A DNA stretch of 64,000 nucleotides. It comes from Micavibrio sp. (GTDB taxonomy: Bacteria; Pseudomonadota; Alphaproteobacteria; Micavibrionales; Micavibrionaceae). The stretch covers positions 1 to 64,000 of the forward strand of contig JALSJP010000010.1 in assembly GCA_026989265.1 (NCBI GenBank). Direction: 5' to 3'. A model generated the notes under the pieces. That model searched no databases. It had not been told where the DNA came from and worked only from the letters and a program-made list of their open reading frames with translations. This document shows positions 1 to 8,312 of the stretch, piece after piece. A program made the position numbers and the translations under genes. Position 1 is the first letter of the stretch, and each line of letters begins with the position of its first letter.

Positions 1-360
1 TACGGCGTGGCTCTCACGCTCAGAAAATAGAGCAATAAGAACATTTGCGCCCGTCACTTCTTCTCTGCCTGATGATTGAACATGGATGGCGGCGCGTTGT
101 AGCACCCGCTGAAAAGCATTTGTAGGCTTTGATTCTTCTATATTTGCATTAATAAGTGAACTTAAATCATTTTCAATGTAATGCAAAAGTGAGGATGATA
201 GTTCATCTAAATCAATCCCGCATGAGCGCAATACCGCCATGGCATCAGGATCACCAGTAAGGGCTAGCAATAAATGCTCTAGCGTTGCATATTCGTGATG
301 CTTATCATTAGCAATTGATAATGCACGGTGTAATGTCTGCTCTAAGTTCTTTGATAGCAT
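1..360 (-). CDS. clpA: ClpA, ATP-dependent Clp protease ATP-binding subunit (N-terminal part, cut by window edge)
   Basis: The minus-strand frame opens with ATG at 358-360 (MLSKNLEQTLHRALSIAND...) and runs open to the window edge. The 120 visible residues match the Clp N-domain double repeat: the HHEYATLEHLLLAL helix, the later ALTGDPDAMAVLRSCGID segment, and the GREEVTGANVLIALFSE segment. ClpA is the AAA+ unfoldase that feeds substrates to ClpP. The AAA modules lie outside the window. It starts 4 bases downstream of the clpS stop, the usual clpS-clpA order, so adaptor and unfoldase are probably co-transcribed. Confidence 0.93.
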   Translation of the reverse strand, partial: MLSKNLEQTLHRALSIANDKHHEYATLEHLLLALTGDPDAMAVLRSCGIDLDELSSSLLHYIENDLSSLINANIEESKPTNAFQRVLQRAAIHVQSSGREEVTGANVLIALFSERESHAV

Positions 361-364
361 TTAT

Positions 365-685
365 CTACTCTTTCTCCATTATACATTGAAGCGGTTGTTC
401 ATTAGCACTAGCAAAATCCATTACTTGGGCAACTTTGGTTTCTGCAACTTCAAATGTAAATATGCCACAAACCCCAACGCCTCGCCTATGGACATGCAGC
501 ATTATGTCGGTTGCTTCTTGCCTATTTTTCTTGAAAATGCTTTCCAAAACATGGACAACAAACTCCATTGGCGTATAATCATCATTCAGCAACAACACCT
601 TATACATGGAAGGCTTTTGAGTTTTGGGGCGCGTTTTAAGGGTCAGACCATGCTCTTCTTGCTTATCATCATCTTTGTCAGGCAT
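365..685 (-). CDS. clpS: ClpS, Clp protease adaptor
   Basis: 106 residues, the usual ClpS length. After a charged, flexible N-terminus, the core holds the family signature around residues 30-50 ([17 protein letters not shown]), followed by a conserved H-x-x-G-x-x-x-C type segment ([10 protein letters not shown]). ClpS binds N-degron substrates in the pocket formed by the NDDYTPM loop and delivers them to ClpA. The following clpA start is 4 bases away. A possible promoter with a palindromic spacer lies just upstream at 728-757. Confidence 0.95.
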   Translation of the reverse strand: MPDKDDDKQEEHGLTLKTRPKTQKPSMYKVLLLNDDYTPMEFVVHVLESIFKKNRQEATDIMLHVHRRGVGVCGIFTFEVAETKVAQVMDFASANEQPLQCIMEKE

Positions 686-727
686 AAATCGCTCGGCTTT
701 TCTATTTGAAAATTATCAATATGCTCT

Positions 728-757
728 ACTATAGCAATTCTATTGCTACGGTCACAA
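728..757 (-). promoter_or_regulatory. Candidate clpS-clpA promoter with palindromic operator
   Basis: On the minus strand TTGTGA (752-757) and TATAGT (728-733) are separated by 18 bases. Most of the spacer is a perfect 7-3-7 inverted repeat, tagcaat-tct-attgcta, at 732-748. A dyad between the -35 and -10 elements is a common repressor-site arrangement. The -35 is only a partial match to consensus, so promoter function is inferred. The dyad itself is plain in the sequence. Confidence 0.4.
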
Positions 758-859
758 CCTAGAAATAATAATCTTTGACATAAATATTAACTTTATGTTA
801 GTAATTGTGGCGCTCCATAATAAAAACATGGTAGCATGGTTGTTAGATAGGAAAATGAT

Positions 860-1117
860 ATGCAGATTTTATTGATTTTATTTGTTATAGTAATTAGTGG
901 TTTCGTGCCTAATGGCGCACATGCTGATGAATTTGGTGATCGGTTTTACAACCAAGCCCCTCAAGGTCTTGGCGATTACGAAATGGAAGAAGAAGCTGAA
1001 ATACAATTTATATCTATGGATGATATAGCCAAAAACCTGCAAGATATCATGCCTGCCGCTGGCGATGAAGAGGTTGCCTCACCTGAAATAGGTGAAAACA
1101 TCTCCACAGAAGAATAA
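860..1117 (+). CDS. Small secreted acidic protein of unknown function
   Basis: 85 residues. Residues 1-22 form a clear Sec signal peptide (hydrophobic ILLILFVIVISGFV, then cleavage after AHA). The mature part is short and rich in Glu and Asp, with motifs such as YEMEEEAEIQF, and has no cysteine or repeat. I do not recognise a family. It faces away from clpS and precedes a glycosyltransferase by about 77 bases, so it could be co-transcribed with it. A TTGACA at 775-780 may be part of its promoter, but no good -10 follows. The signal peptide makes it more credible than a random ORF of this size. Confidence 0.6.
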   Translation: MQILLILFVIVISGFVPNGAHADEFGDRFYNQAPQGLGDYEMEEEAEIQFISMDDIAKNLQDIMPAAGDEEVASPEIGENISTEE

Positions 1118-1193
1118 TTCAAAAACTCCCTTTTAAAGCAAGTCAAATATGATTACACTCGCGCCACTATTATGGCGTTGTTGGAGTTATCAA

Positions 1194-2414
1194 ATGCATA
1201 TTTTGTTTTGTCACGATACATATTATTGCAAAAAACGTGATGGAACAGTTTTAAGTTATGCAAGCTTTCCTTATTCATTATGGGAGCGGCGTTTCCTTCC
1301 ATATTTTGAGAGCATAACCGTTATTGGTCGTAAAAAGAAATTGCGCGCGGATGAGACGGGCGTTCTTGAAATATCATCAGGACGCAATGTTGATCATATA
1401 TTATTGCCTAATATCCACTCCCCTATAAAACGCCTTACAAAATATCGCAATATGTATAAGCGGATAAAAGAGCAGGTAGAGCGCGCGGATGCCGTAATTA
1501 TTAGGGGACCCGTAGAATTTGGCATGATGGCGGCGAAAGCTGCACGCAAATTAGGCAAGCCATATGCCATAGATATGTGTGGTTGTGCTTATAATAAGGA
1601 ATATTCCAAAAATAATATTTTAAGCAAACTATATGCCCCAATTAAATTTAGACGCGCTCAATATATGGTTAAGCATGCAAGTGCGGTTATATATGTAACA
1701 GAAAATTTCCTGCAAGAGCGCTATCCCACGCAAGGAATATCGGCATATGCCTCTAATGTTGAAATAGCAACGCCGCCCGAATATGTGCTTAACTCAAGGA
1801 TAGAGAGGATTAAATCAAATGTTGGTAAATTTAATATAGGACTTATAGGGAATTTTGGGAGCGGCTTAAAAGGTCTAGATTTAGCGCTGGGCGCGCTGGG
1901 CATTGTTAATAAATATCGCGATGAAAATCCAGATAAAAACTTGCCAGATTTTTGTTTTAAAATATTAGGGCAAGGCTTTGCTGCGCAATGGCAGGGCTTA
2001 ATTCACAGCAATGATCTTGATGGTAAGGTTGAGTTTTGCGGCACTATTGCTCGCGGGCGCGATGTTTTGGAATGGCTTGATGATATTGATATATATTTGC
2101 AGCCAAGTCTTCACGAAGGCTTGCCGCGCTCCTTAATAGAGGCTATGAGCCGCGGCTGTCCTGCCCTTGCCTCTGATGCTGGCGGGGCTGGTGAATTATT
2201 AAGTGATGAATTTATTCATGAATGTGGCGACACGCAAAAATTAGCCGATCAAATAATATCATTAATGAATAATGAGCGACGTTTAATTGCTGCACAAAAT
2301 AATTTTGAAAAAGCAAAAAACTATACAATTGAAGAGCTTATCCCTCGTCGTCGTGATTTCTGGGAGGCATTCGCTTCATTAGCAAAAGAGCGCCTTAAAA
2401 GCGCTCAAATGTAA
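1194..2414 (+). CDS. Glycosyltransferase, GT4-like (GT-B fold)
   Basis: About 406 residues from the preferred start at 1194 (MHILFCHDTYYC), which has a GGAG ribosome site 7 bases upstream; the frame is open from 1149, where no such site is seen. The N-terminal half has the acceptor-domain look of family 4 enzymes. The C-terminal half has the nucleotide-sugar domain: FNIGLIGNFGSGLKGLD, FKILGQGF, a VEFCGTIARGRDVLEWL stretch and the E-x7-E type segment LHEGLPRSLIEAMSRGCPAL. It probably transfers a sugar from a nucleotide donor in polysaccharide or LPS synthesis. The substrate cannot be told, and no other glycan genes are adjacent. Confidence 0.85.
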   Translation: MHILFCHDTYYCKKRDGTVLSYASFPYSLWERRFLPYFESITVIGRKKKLRADETGVLEISSGRNVDHILLPNIHSPIKRLTKYRNMYKRIKEQVERADAVIIRGPVEFGMMAAKAARKLGKPYAIDMCGCAYNKEYSKNNILSKLYAPIKFRRAQYMVKHASAVIYVTENFLQERYPTQGISAYASNVEIATPPEYVLNSRIERIKSNVGKFNIGLIGNFGSGLKGLDLALGALGIVNKYRDENPDKNLPDFCFKILGQGFAAQWQGLIHSNDLDGKVEFCGTIARGRDVLEWLDDIDIYLQPSLHEGLPRSLIEAMSRGCPALASDAGGAGELLSDEFIHECGDTQKLADQIISLMNNERRLIAAQNNFEKAKNYTIEELIPRRRDFWEAFASLAKERLKSAQM

Positions 2415-2435
2415 GTTATATCATGTTTGTGATAT

Positions 2436-4193
2436 TTAAAACTTATGCGTGATATTGAAGTAATATCTTGGATTGCGAGAGTTTCTAGTATCAACTTCAC
2501 GGGTAAGGGGTAAGGCAACCCCAAAGTTAGCAATGGCTTTATCTGTTATATTAGCATTTATACCTAAACCAACAGATGATAATGAATCGCGCTTCGCTGC
2601 GGATGTTGTGGCATCTTGATTCCATACCCTACCCGTATCAAAAGAAGCGGTAAGCTGATAATTTTTTAGATATTTAATCTTGCGTGGCTCGCTCCATTGC
2701 AATTCAAGCTTTGCTGCTATGCCATCATCGCCGATAATTTCAGATGAATCATAGCCGCGACCAATATTCATGCCGCCAACACCGAATTCTTCAGAGCTTA
2801 GCAAAGGCGCTGCTGCTAATTGACCTTGTCCAGCAATTAATAAATTAAGCTTAGAAGTTATGCGTTGCAGTCTTTGCGCTTGCACTTCTATTTTTGTGTA
2901 TTCAGGGTCACCATTGGCCCTAGTTAAATTTGATTGACCTTTTGAACTTGCGCCAAATAGATCAACGCCCTTTGATACTTCAACATCAATAGCATTAACG
3001 CCAACGCCAAACATTGAATCCATAAATTGAAAAGTTGCGCCCGCGCGGACAGATCGAATGCGGTCACGTCTTGTTGGCTCTAGGTTGTTTTTACTATCAA
3101 CGCTACGCAAGTCAAATGTAGCACGCCCAGAAATATTGGTTGTGCGTGATCTTACAAATGGGTGTGATATAGTTGCACTTAAAAACTTGGACAAACCATT
3201 AACATCAAATTGTTCGAGATCATAACCTGGATCTGTTGATGTTATACTTCCAGAAAATCCTATTTTTGTACCATAACGTGATACTGGTTGCTCATAAGAT
3301 ACAGAGCCGAAAAGCAGCTCATCAGCATTGTTTTTATCACCGCTAATAACAAATTGCCCTGCTATACGCTCGTTAAAACCTAACCAAGAGTTAGCCGCAT
3401 CGCTAAATGATGCTTGATAAGGCCCTAAATACCTGCTGCCATAATTATTGATAGACACTTCCGCTTCGTAAATATCACGATCAACTACTATGGTTAGGTC
3501 AGATGCACCAGTTAGAGTTTTAGAAGGGCTTAAAATACTGCGCGCTGTAATTCCGGGCAGATCATTGATAAGCAGTAAATAACGCTCAAGGCCTTTTGCA
3601 TTAAGGATATTATTCTCGCGCAAATTATCTGCAAGTCTTCTTATATGCTTTACTATGCTTTTACGCTCTTCACCTTCTATAATGATTTGGTCAATAAACC
3701 CCTCTACTACGCGCAACGCTACAGTGCCATCTTCAATAGTTTGTGGAGGCACTACAACTTGGGTTAATATATAGCCATCATTGCGATATTTATTAGTGAG
3801 GTCTCTTGCAATCCCATAAATATCAGCCAAAGAAACTTTACTGCCAAGCTTGTCTTTATATACAGGCTCAAGATCTTCTGCTTTATAGATATTTACACCA
3901 TCAATTCTAAGCTCTTCTAAATTAATAGCGATGTTTTCTGCGCCATAAGGAGCATCTTGTAATGCAGCATCTTCAATTTCTACCTTTTCAAAAAGCTTTG
4001 GCATGTCACCAGCATTTAACAATAATTGGCTTGCGCGCGCAGGATCTGCGATTGTAGTTGCGTTTTCAACTTGCGCGATAGCAGGAGAAGCCATGATTGC
4101 AATTGTTGCAATAGCCGTTCCATGAGTTAATACTGTTCTTAGTGTTTTTATTGATTTAAAAATAACCATGGTAGAGACCTTTGTAGCATCCAT
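2436..4193 (-). CDS. ShlB/FhaC-family TpsB outer membrane transporter (two-partner secretion pore)
   Basis: 585 residues. A signal peptide ends at about ASPAIAQ. Two POTRA-like modules follow: the first covers the VNIYKAEDLEPVYKD region and DIYGIARDLTNKYRNDGYIL, and the second contains TVALRVVEGFIDQIIIEGE. The rest is a predicted beta-barrel with the family F-G-V-G-G...R-G-Y element (EEFGVGGMNIGRGYD) and a terminal aromatic (THKF). TpsB proteins export large beta-helical TpsA adhesins or haemolysins. No TpsA gene is in the window, so this is an orphan here. An internal ATG at 4169, preceded by AAAGG, gives a cleaner signal peptide and may be the true start. Confidence 0.88.
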   Translation of the reverse strand: MDATKVSTMVIFKSIKTLRTVLTHGTAIATIAIMASPAIAQVENATTIADPARASQLLLNAGDMPKLFEKVEIEDAALQDAPYGAENIAINLEELRIDGVNIYKAEDLEPVYKDKLGSKVSLADIYGIARDLTNKYRNDGYILTQVVVPPQTIEDGTVALRVVEGFIDQIIIEGEERKSIVKHIRRLADNLRENNILNAKGLERYLLLINDLPGITARSILSPSKTLTGASDLTIVVDRDIYEAEVSINNYGSRYLGPYQASFSDAANSWLGFNERIAGQFVISGDKNNADELLFGSVSYEQPVSRYGTKIGFSGSITSTDPGYDLEQFDVNGLSKFLSATISHPFVRSRTTNISGRATFDLRSVDSKNNLEPTRRDRIRSVRAGATFQFMDSMFGVGVNAIDVEVSKGVDLFGASSKGQSNLTRANGDPEYTKIEVQAQRLQRITSKLNLLIAGQGQLAAAPLLSSEEFGVGGMNIGRGYDSSEIIGDDGIAAKLELQWSEPRKIKYLKNYQLTASFDTGRVWNQDATTSAAKRDSLSSVGLGINANITDKAIANFGVALPLTREVDTRNSRNPRYYFNITHKF

Positions 4194-4236
4194 TTTAAAC
4201 TTATATTTTAATAAATAGTTTTATCTCTTTTGCTAT

Positions 4237-4272
4237 AGTAATGTAAATAGCTAAAGTAATGTAAATAGCTAA
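4237..4272. repeat. Perfect 18-bp tandem repeat upstream of tpsB
   Basis: Two identical 18-bp copies lie head to tail: 4237-4254 and 4255-4272 (agtaatgtaaatagctaa). They occupy the 217-bp divergent region between the TpsB gene (minus) and the unknown gene at 4411 (plus), about 45-80 bases upstream of the TpsB start. Tandem identical units in a promoter region can be repeated activator or repressor sites. No protein is assigned to them. Confidence 0.8.
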
Positions 4273-4410
4273 TTATAAAATAAAGGTATTTAATTATGCT
4301 TTAGCAATATGAGCAAGTATTTTGCTTATAGGGGTTGCACTATGATAATTTTCTGTCAAAATAAGGTCGGCTGATTTATGTCGATATAATTTTTTAAGGT
4401 ACTGTAAAAT

Positions 4411-5028
4411 ATGTATAATGATAATTGGAATGATGTAGAGGGTGATGAGCTCGCTGGGTTTTTGGATCAAGTAAATCCAATTGATGGTAAGTATCGCACT
4501 TCTCCGAATAGTACGCAGGTCGCTTGGCGCACTCTGCCATTTTATGAGAGCGTGGCTCTTATTCGTGTGCAAGACCCTAATTGGGTTAACAAAAAGATGA
4601 CTATATATTACCTAACGGATCAAGGTAACCTATTCCGTCTTAATGGAACATCTCCGCCAATTCATGAGGTAAACAGCAAAGCCCCAGTTAAAATTAATGA
4701 AGATAACGTTCTTGATTATTTGCGTTTCTTTTGTTTCTTTGTGCGCGGCGACGAAGGGCCATTTTATGTGTCAGAAGATATGTCCGACCCTAATTTGCCG
4801 CAGGATATGGATGCCACTACAAAATCAGTTATTGAAGGCACTATCCGCCCTGCAAGCTTCGAAGGTATGAATGAGCAAGGGCATTTCCTTTGTGACGCTG
4901 TCGTATTTTATTCAAACGCTCTATTCATTGCTAACTTCTCAGTTCAGCCAAGCGGTATGATTGAAATGCTAAATGATGAGCCTATTGCAGGTGACCTAAC
5001 CTCTAAGCTTGATAAGCCTATTGCTTAA
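4411..5028 (+). CDS. Unknown soluble protein, 205 aa
   Basis: No signal peptide or membrane segment is visible. The sequence has ordinary globular composition, with features such as WRTLPFYESVALIRVQDPNW near residue 40 and DYLRFFCFFVRGDEGPFYV near residue 110. I do not recognise the family. The start is ATG with AAGG about 12 bases upstream. It stands alone between the tpsB promoter region and the SRP RNA gene on the opposite strand. Codon use and length make it a convincing gene, but no function can be assigned. Confidence 0.75.
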   Translation: MYNDNWNDVEGDELAGFLDQVNPIDGKYRTSPNSTQVAWRTLPFYESVALIRVQDPNWVNKKMTIYYLTDQGNLFRLNGTSPPIHEVNSKAPVKINEDNVLDYLRFFCFFVRGDEGPFYVSEDMSDPNLPQDMDATTKSVIEGTIRPASFEGMNEQGHFLCDAVVFYSNALFIANFSVQPSGMIEMLNDEPIAGDLTSKLDKPIA

Positions 5029-5243
5029 TTGATATTAATATAAGACAAGTCATTGCACGGCTTGTCCATGCAATGTGCTGCATAGCAGTGCAACCCATGG
5101 ATAACTGCATGAAGCATGTGATGACGATTTAGTGTAATGTAACATTTTTAATCTAAGATCTAGGCTAGGGTCATAACTTATTGAGATTTGGCGTGTATGG
5201 CTCGCTCTGGAGCGCGGTGGGGTGGCTGCATAATAACCAAAGT

Positions 5244-5336
5244 GGAAAGCCAGAAACGACCCGAAAAATTCGATGGTGGCTGCTTCCTTTCGGATCTGAC
5301 CAATTACAAGCGAGGCTTCGCCCGTCCCGACTTTCC
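5244..5336 (-). ncRNA. ffs: Small bacterial signal recognition particle RNA (4.5S-like)
   Basis: Read on the minus strand, 5275-5301 gives the SRP RNA domain IV signature, GGTCAG-ATCCGAAAGGA-AGCAGCC, with a GAAA tetraloop and the asymmetric AGCAG internal loop bound by Ffh. The flanks close a long helix: GGAAAGTC at the 5' end (5329-5336) pairs with the GGCTTTCC segment at the 3' end (5244-5251). The length of about 93 nt fits the short alphaproteobacterial SRP RNA. The RNA guides co-translational targeting with Ffh and FtsY. The exact ends are inferred from the helix. A short plus-strand ORF across it is not a gene. Confidence 0.93.
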
Positions 5337-5343
5337 GATTGTA

Positions 5344-5372
5344 TTTATATGTATGGCTTGAAGATTTTGCAA
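5344..5372 (-). promoter_or_regulatory. Sigma70-type promoter of the SRP RNA gene
   Basis: On the minus strand TTGCAA (5367-5372) and TATAAA (5344-5349) are separated by exactly 17 bases. The predicted transcription start, about 7 bases on, coincides with the 5' end of the SRP RNA helix at about 5336-5338. The agreement between promoter spacing and RNA structure supports both calls. Confidence 0.7.
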
Positions 5373-5420
5373 GTATTTTGTTTTAATAACAAATATCACT
5401 TGCATTCATAATTGAATCCA

Positions 5421-5453
5421 CATATTAAATGATAATCATTATCATTTAATATG
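5421..5453. promoter_or_regulatory. Fur box: 33-bp perfect palindrome before the iron-uptake pair
   Basis: The sequence is a perfect 16-1-16 inverted repeat whose core TGATAAT-c-ATTATCA is an exact 7-1-7 Fur-type site. It ends just before the first possible start codon of the cupredoxin gene (5455) and 13 bases before the likelier one (5467). Binding of Fe-loaded Fur here would block transcription or initiation, so the cupredoxin-FTR1 pair should be induced by iron starvation. Confidence 0.88.
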
Positions 5454-5466
5454 AATGGGTAAAGCT

Positions 5467-5841
5467 ATGAAGAAACTTTTAACTATATTAGGTATTTCAA
5501 TTATTACTGCGGGGATATCATTCCAAGCAACGGCAAGCGATGAAGTCGTAAGTCAAGAACAAGAGATAATCGAGAAAAAAGAATTTTACGAGATTTTTAT
5601 TAAAGATCATAAATTCACGCCCGAGACATTTACAGTTCCCGCAGGTGAGAAAATTAAGCTTATTATTCACAATCAAGACCCTACGCCCGAAGAATTCGAA
5701 AGTCATGATTTTAATCGTGAGAAAATAATTTCTGGTAATAAAAAAGCGACTATATTCATAGGCCCTTTAAAGGCTGGTAAATATCACTATTTTGGTGAGT
5801 TTAATATGGATACGGCCAACGGATATATTATCGCAGAATAA
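5467..5841 (+). CDS. Periplasmic cupredoxin-like protein (EfeO N-domain type), iron uptake
   Basis: About 124 residues from the start at 5467 (MKKLLTILG...); an ATG at 5455 is in frame but adds only MGKA. A signal peptide ends near FQATAS. The mature part is one cupredoxin-like domain with the pattern seen in EfeO/FTR1-associated proteins: HKFTPETFTVPAGEKI, ESHDFNREK, FIGPLKAGKYHYFGEF, then NGYIIAE. There is no cysteine copper ligand. It probably handles ferric or ferrous iron in the periplasm for the FTR1 permease 15 bases downstream. The Fur palindrome directly upstream supports iron control. Confidence 0.85.
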   Translation: MKKLLTILGISIITAGISFQATASDEVVSQEQEIIEKKEFYEIFIKDHKFTPETFTVPAGEKIKLIIHNQDPTPEEFESHDFNREKIISGNKKATIFIGPLKAGKYHYFGEFNMDTANGYIIAE

Positions 5842-5856
5842 AGAAGGATTAAAATC

Positions 5857-6687
5857 ATGTTCCCAACAGCAACTATAGTTTTCCGTGAGTTTTTAGAAAT
5901 CGCCCTAATATTGGGCATTGTAATGGCGGCAACCAAAGGCGTTACAAAGCGCAACCTTATGATTGTTATTGGGCTTATGATAGGCGTTGCCGGCTCTGTT
6001 GCGATTGCATTCTTCACTGATAAAATATCAGATGCAATTGACGGTATGGGGCAAGAAATCTTTAATGCTAGCATCATGTTTATTGCAGTTATATTCCTAA
6101 GCTGGACGGTTATTTGGATGAAACGTCACGGCAGGGAAATGTCCAAAAACTTAAATGAAGTTGGGCAAGACATAGTAAGTGGCGATAAATCATTATATAT
6201 TTTAGCAGGTGTTATAGCCCTTGCTACTTTCCGTGAAGGCGCAGAAATAGTGCTATTTACCTATGGTATGGTTGCATCAAATGCTTTTCCTATAAGTGAG
6301 ATTATTATTGGCGGCTTTATTGGGGCTATTGGCGGAACTATCATTGGCACTATGTTATATTTGGGTTTACTAAAGACTGTAAAGCGCCACCTATTTACGG
6401 TAACTAGCTGGATGCTCATAGTTTTAACCGCAGGCATTGCAGCCCAAGGCGCGAATTTCTTGATAGCAGCGGGAGTATTGCCAGAGTTAATTTCTCAAGT
6501 ATGGGATACTTCTAGCTTTATTTCTGGAGGAAGCTTAATCGGGGAAACTCTTAGTATTTTGATAGGATACACCCCAAGACCAACAGGAATGGAGCTTATA
6601 TTCTACACAAGCACGTTGATTGTCATCGGCATAGCCTATAGGCTCGCAGGGCGCGCGCCTAAATTAGCCGCGCAAGCAAGCTCTTAA
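5857..6687 (+). CDS. FTR1-family iron permease
   Basis: 276 residues with about seven membrane segments. It carries the two iron-ligand motifs of FTR1/EfeU: FREFLEIALI near residue 9 (R-E-x-L-E, with F for the usual G) and FREGAEIVLF near residue 125. It would move iron across the inner membrane. It lies 15 bases after the cupredoxin gene, forming a two-gene Fur-regulated operon, and a terminator-like hairpin follows at 6698-6724. No EfeB-type peroxidase is adjacent, so this is a reduced version of the EfeUOB layout. Confidence 0.92.
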   Translation: MFPTATIVFREFLEIALILGIVMAATKGVTKRNLMIVIGLMIGVAGSVAIAFFTDKISDAIDGMGQEIFNASIMFIAVIFLSWTVIWMKRHGREMSKNLNEVGQDIVSGDKSLYILAGVIALATFREGAEIVLFTYGMVASNAFPISEIIIGGFIGAIGGTIIGTMLYLGLLKTVKRHLFTVTSWMLIVLTAGIAAQGANFLIAAGVLPELISQVWDTSSFISGGSLIGETLSILIGYTPRPTGMELIFYTSTLIVIGIAYRLAGRAPKLAAQASS

Positions 6688-6697
6688 ATAAAAACCT

Positions 6698-6724
6698 AAA
6701 ACCCATTTATTTTAATTGGGTTTT
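6698..6724 (+). terminator. Intrinsic terminator after the FTR1 gene
   Basis: AAAACCCA (6698-6705) pairs with TGGGTTTT (6717-6724) across an 11-base AT-rich loop. The stem ends in a run of T. It lies 11 bases past the FTR1 stop, where an operon end is expected. Confidence 0.7.
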
Positions 6725-6781
6725 AATCATAATATGTTTATGATGGGCTTTGGTTTTATTAATTAATAAGGTGAGCTAAAT

Positions 6782-7495
6782 ATGTCGGATGCCCAGCTAT
6801 ACAAAAAGGATGATGTGGAAACGCCAACAGCCGACTCTATGGCGGCATTTAGCAATCAGCTAGATAATCTAAAGGATGCGCTAGACTTATTATACATACC
6901 CTATAATGCTAGCGGACGAAATAAATTCAGAGACAAACTCCCATCTATCGCTCAATATATATTTGGCGAAGAGCTTATTAAATATGATAATGAGGGGGCA
7001 ACAGACCCCGATCACCGCATAAAACTTGAAAATGATGCCGATGAACGCAGGATAGGCTTGAAAATAACCATTTCTGAAATTGTTGAGAAAAGCGTTGATA
7101 GCGGCTCATTGATATTTGATTATGTCGGGCAAGTTATTGACCAGTATGGCGCGGAAGTTTCGCAATTCCTATATGCAGACGATATTATTGAGCGCGTACG
7201 CCCTAACTTACTTGCTAGCATAGAGGTCAAAGCTACGCCTGAAAGTGAAGAAATCGTCACGGAAGAAATTTCAATTCAACCTGATGCAAGTACAAATGAG
7301 CAGCAAGAGCAAAAGCCCTCAGAGGAAGAAGCGCCTATTTTAAGTAATGCACCTGCCGAAGAGGTTATCCCTGCTCCTATTTCCACCCCTGAAATTGAAG
7401 ATACTCCAATTAACGAGCCAGAAGAAATATCAGAGCCAACTACTAAAAAAATCATTTATAAAGACATATTCAATTTAGTGGCTACTGGGAAATAA
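6782..7495 (+). CDS. Unknown acidic protein, 237 aa
   Basis: Residues 1-145 look globular and helical (FSNQLDNLKDALDLLYIPYNAS, ITISEIVEKSVDSGSLIFDYVGQVIDQYG). Residues 150-225 are a low-complexity linker rich in Glu, Pro, Ser and Thr. The last ~15 residues become ordered again (KKIIYKDIFNLVATGK). No signal peptide or membrane span is seen, and I do not recognise a family. It ends one base before the next gene, a membrane protein, so the two are probably translated together and may interact. Confidence 0.72.
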   Translation: MSDAQLYKKDDVETPTADSMAAFSNQLDNLKDALDLLYIPYNASGRNKFRDKLPSIAQYIFGEELIKYDNEGATDPDHRIKLENDADERRIGLKITISEIVEKSVDSGSLIFDYVGQVIDQYGAEVSQFLYADDIIERVRPNLLASIEVKATPESEEIVTEEISIQPDASTNEQQEQKPSEEEAPILSNAPAEEVIPAPISTPEIEDTPINEPEEISEPTTKKIIYKDIFNLVATGK

Positions 7496-7496
7496 T

Positions 7497-8309
7497 ATGG
7501 CAAGTTTTGATTTTATAAATGCAGCGTCCAAGGGCTATGAATTTATATGGAAGGAACGCAGCTATCTTCTTAGCGTTGCTGCCCCGGTGCTTTTTGTAAA
7601 AATCTCCTGCTTATTAGCTGTATTTGCTTTAAATGCGCAAGATAAATATTTACTCCAAGGCTTAATATATTTGCCCGCATTTGTTGTTGAGGCGATATTC
7701 ATTATTGGTCTTATACGATATTTCCTGTATAGAGAGCCAATATTCATATGGGGGAAATTAGTCCCTCCGCCAAGCTCCGATATAAAACCAAAATCATATG
7801 GCGGTTATATGACTAGAAATCAATGCGTGCAAGGCGGCATTGCGCTGTATCTTTTGTTGCGTGTTATAGAAACAGCTTTGTTAGGCGTGAGCATGGATTT
7901 CACCCAAAACTCCCCTCCCGTTGATATTATAGAAGATGATGTGGCGAATCTTTCTCCTGTTATGGCTAGCTTAATAATGTTTAGCATTCTGATTGCTTTC
8001 ACATGGATATTTAGGTTTTTATGGCTATTTATACCTACAGCATCAGGCTACCCGATATCTTACTATCTTAAAGAAATACCAGGTATAAGAATATCGGCGG
8101 GTATGGTTGCCACATGGATTATTTGCTCCTTGCCTTTAATGACCGTATTCTCCGCCCTACTTCAAGCAACAGGTAGTGGCAATGGTGATCTATTAAGCAT
8201 TATATCAAGCTCTATCATAAGAGCTATAGCGGAGCTTATTATAGTATCTGTGCAAATTACAGCAATGACATATGGTATTCATAAAATATTATCTGGTGAA
8301 AAAGATTAG
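7497..8309 (+). CDS. Unknown integral membrane protein, about six spans
   Basis: 270 residues. Hydrophobic segments lie at roughly 23-45, 52-78, 112-132, 152-181, 200-224 and 234-260. A soluble insert near 80-105 holds IWGKLVPPPSS. No transporter or enzyme signature stands out. It begins 1 base after the acidic protein gene and ends 3 bases before the ferredoxin gene, so the three look like one transcription unit. The ferredoxin link is suggestive only. Confidence 0.72.
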   Translation: MASFDFINAASKGYEFIWKERSYLLSVAAPVLFVKISCLLAVFALNAQDKYLLQGLIYLPAFVVEAIFIIGLIRYFLYREPIFIWGKLVPPPSSDIKPKSYGGYMTRNQCVQGGIALYLLLRVIETALLGVSMDFTQNSPPVDIIEDDVANLSPVMASLIMFSILIAFTWIFRFLWLFIPTASGYPISYYLKEIPGIRISAGMVATWIICSLPLMTVFSALLQATGSGNGDLLSIISSSIIRAIAELIIVSVQITAMTYGIHKILSGEKD

Positions 8310-8312
8310 CAA

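Noticed and set aside
5181-5411. 76-codon plus-strand ORF
   Set aside because: It runs antisense across the SRP RNA gene; no meaningful protein pattern and no ribosome site.
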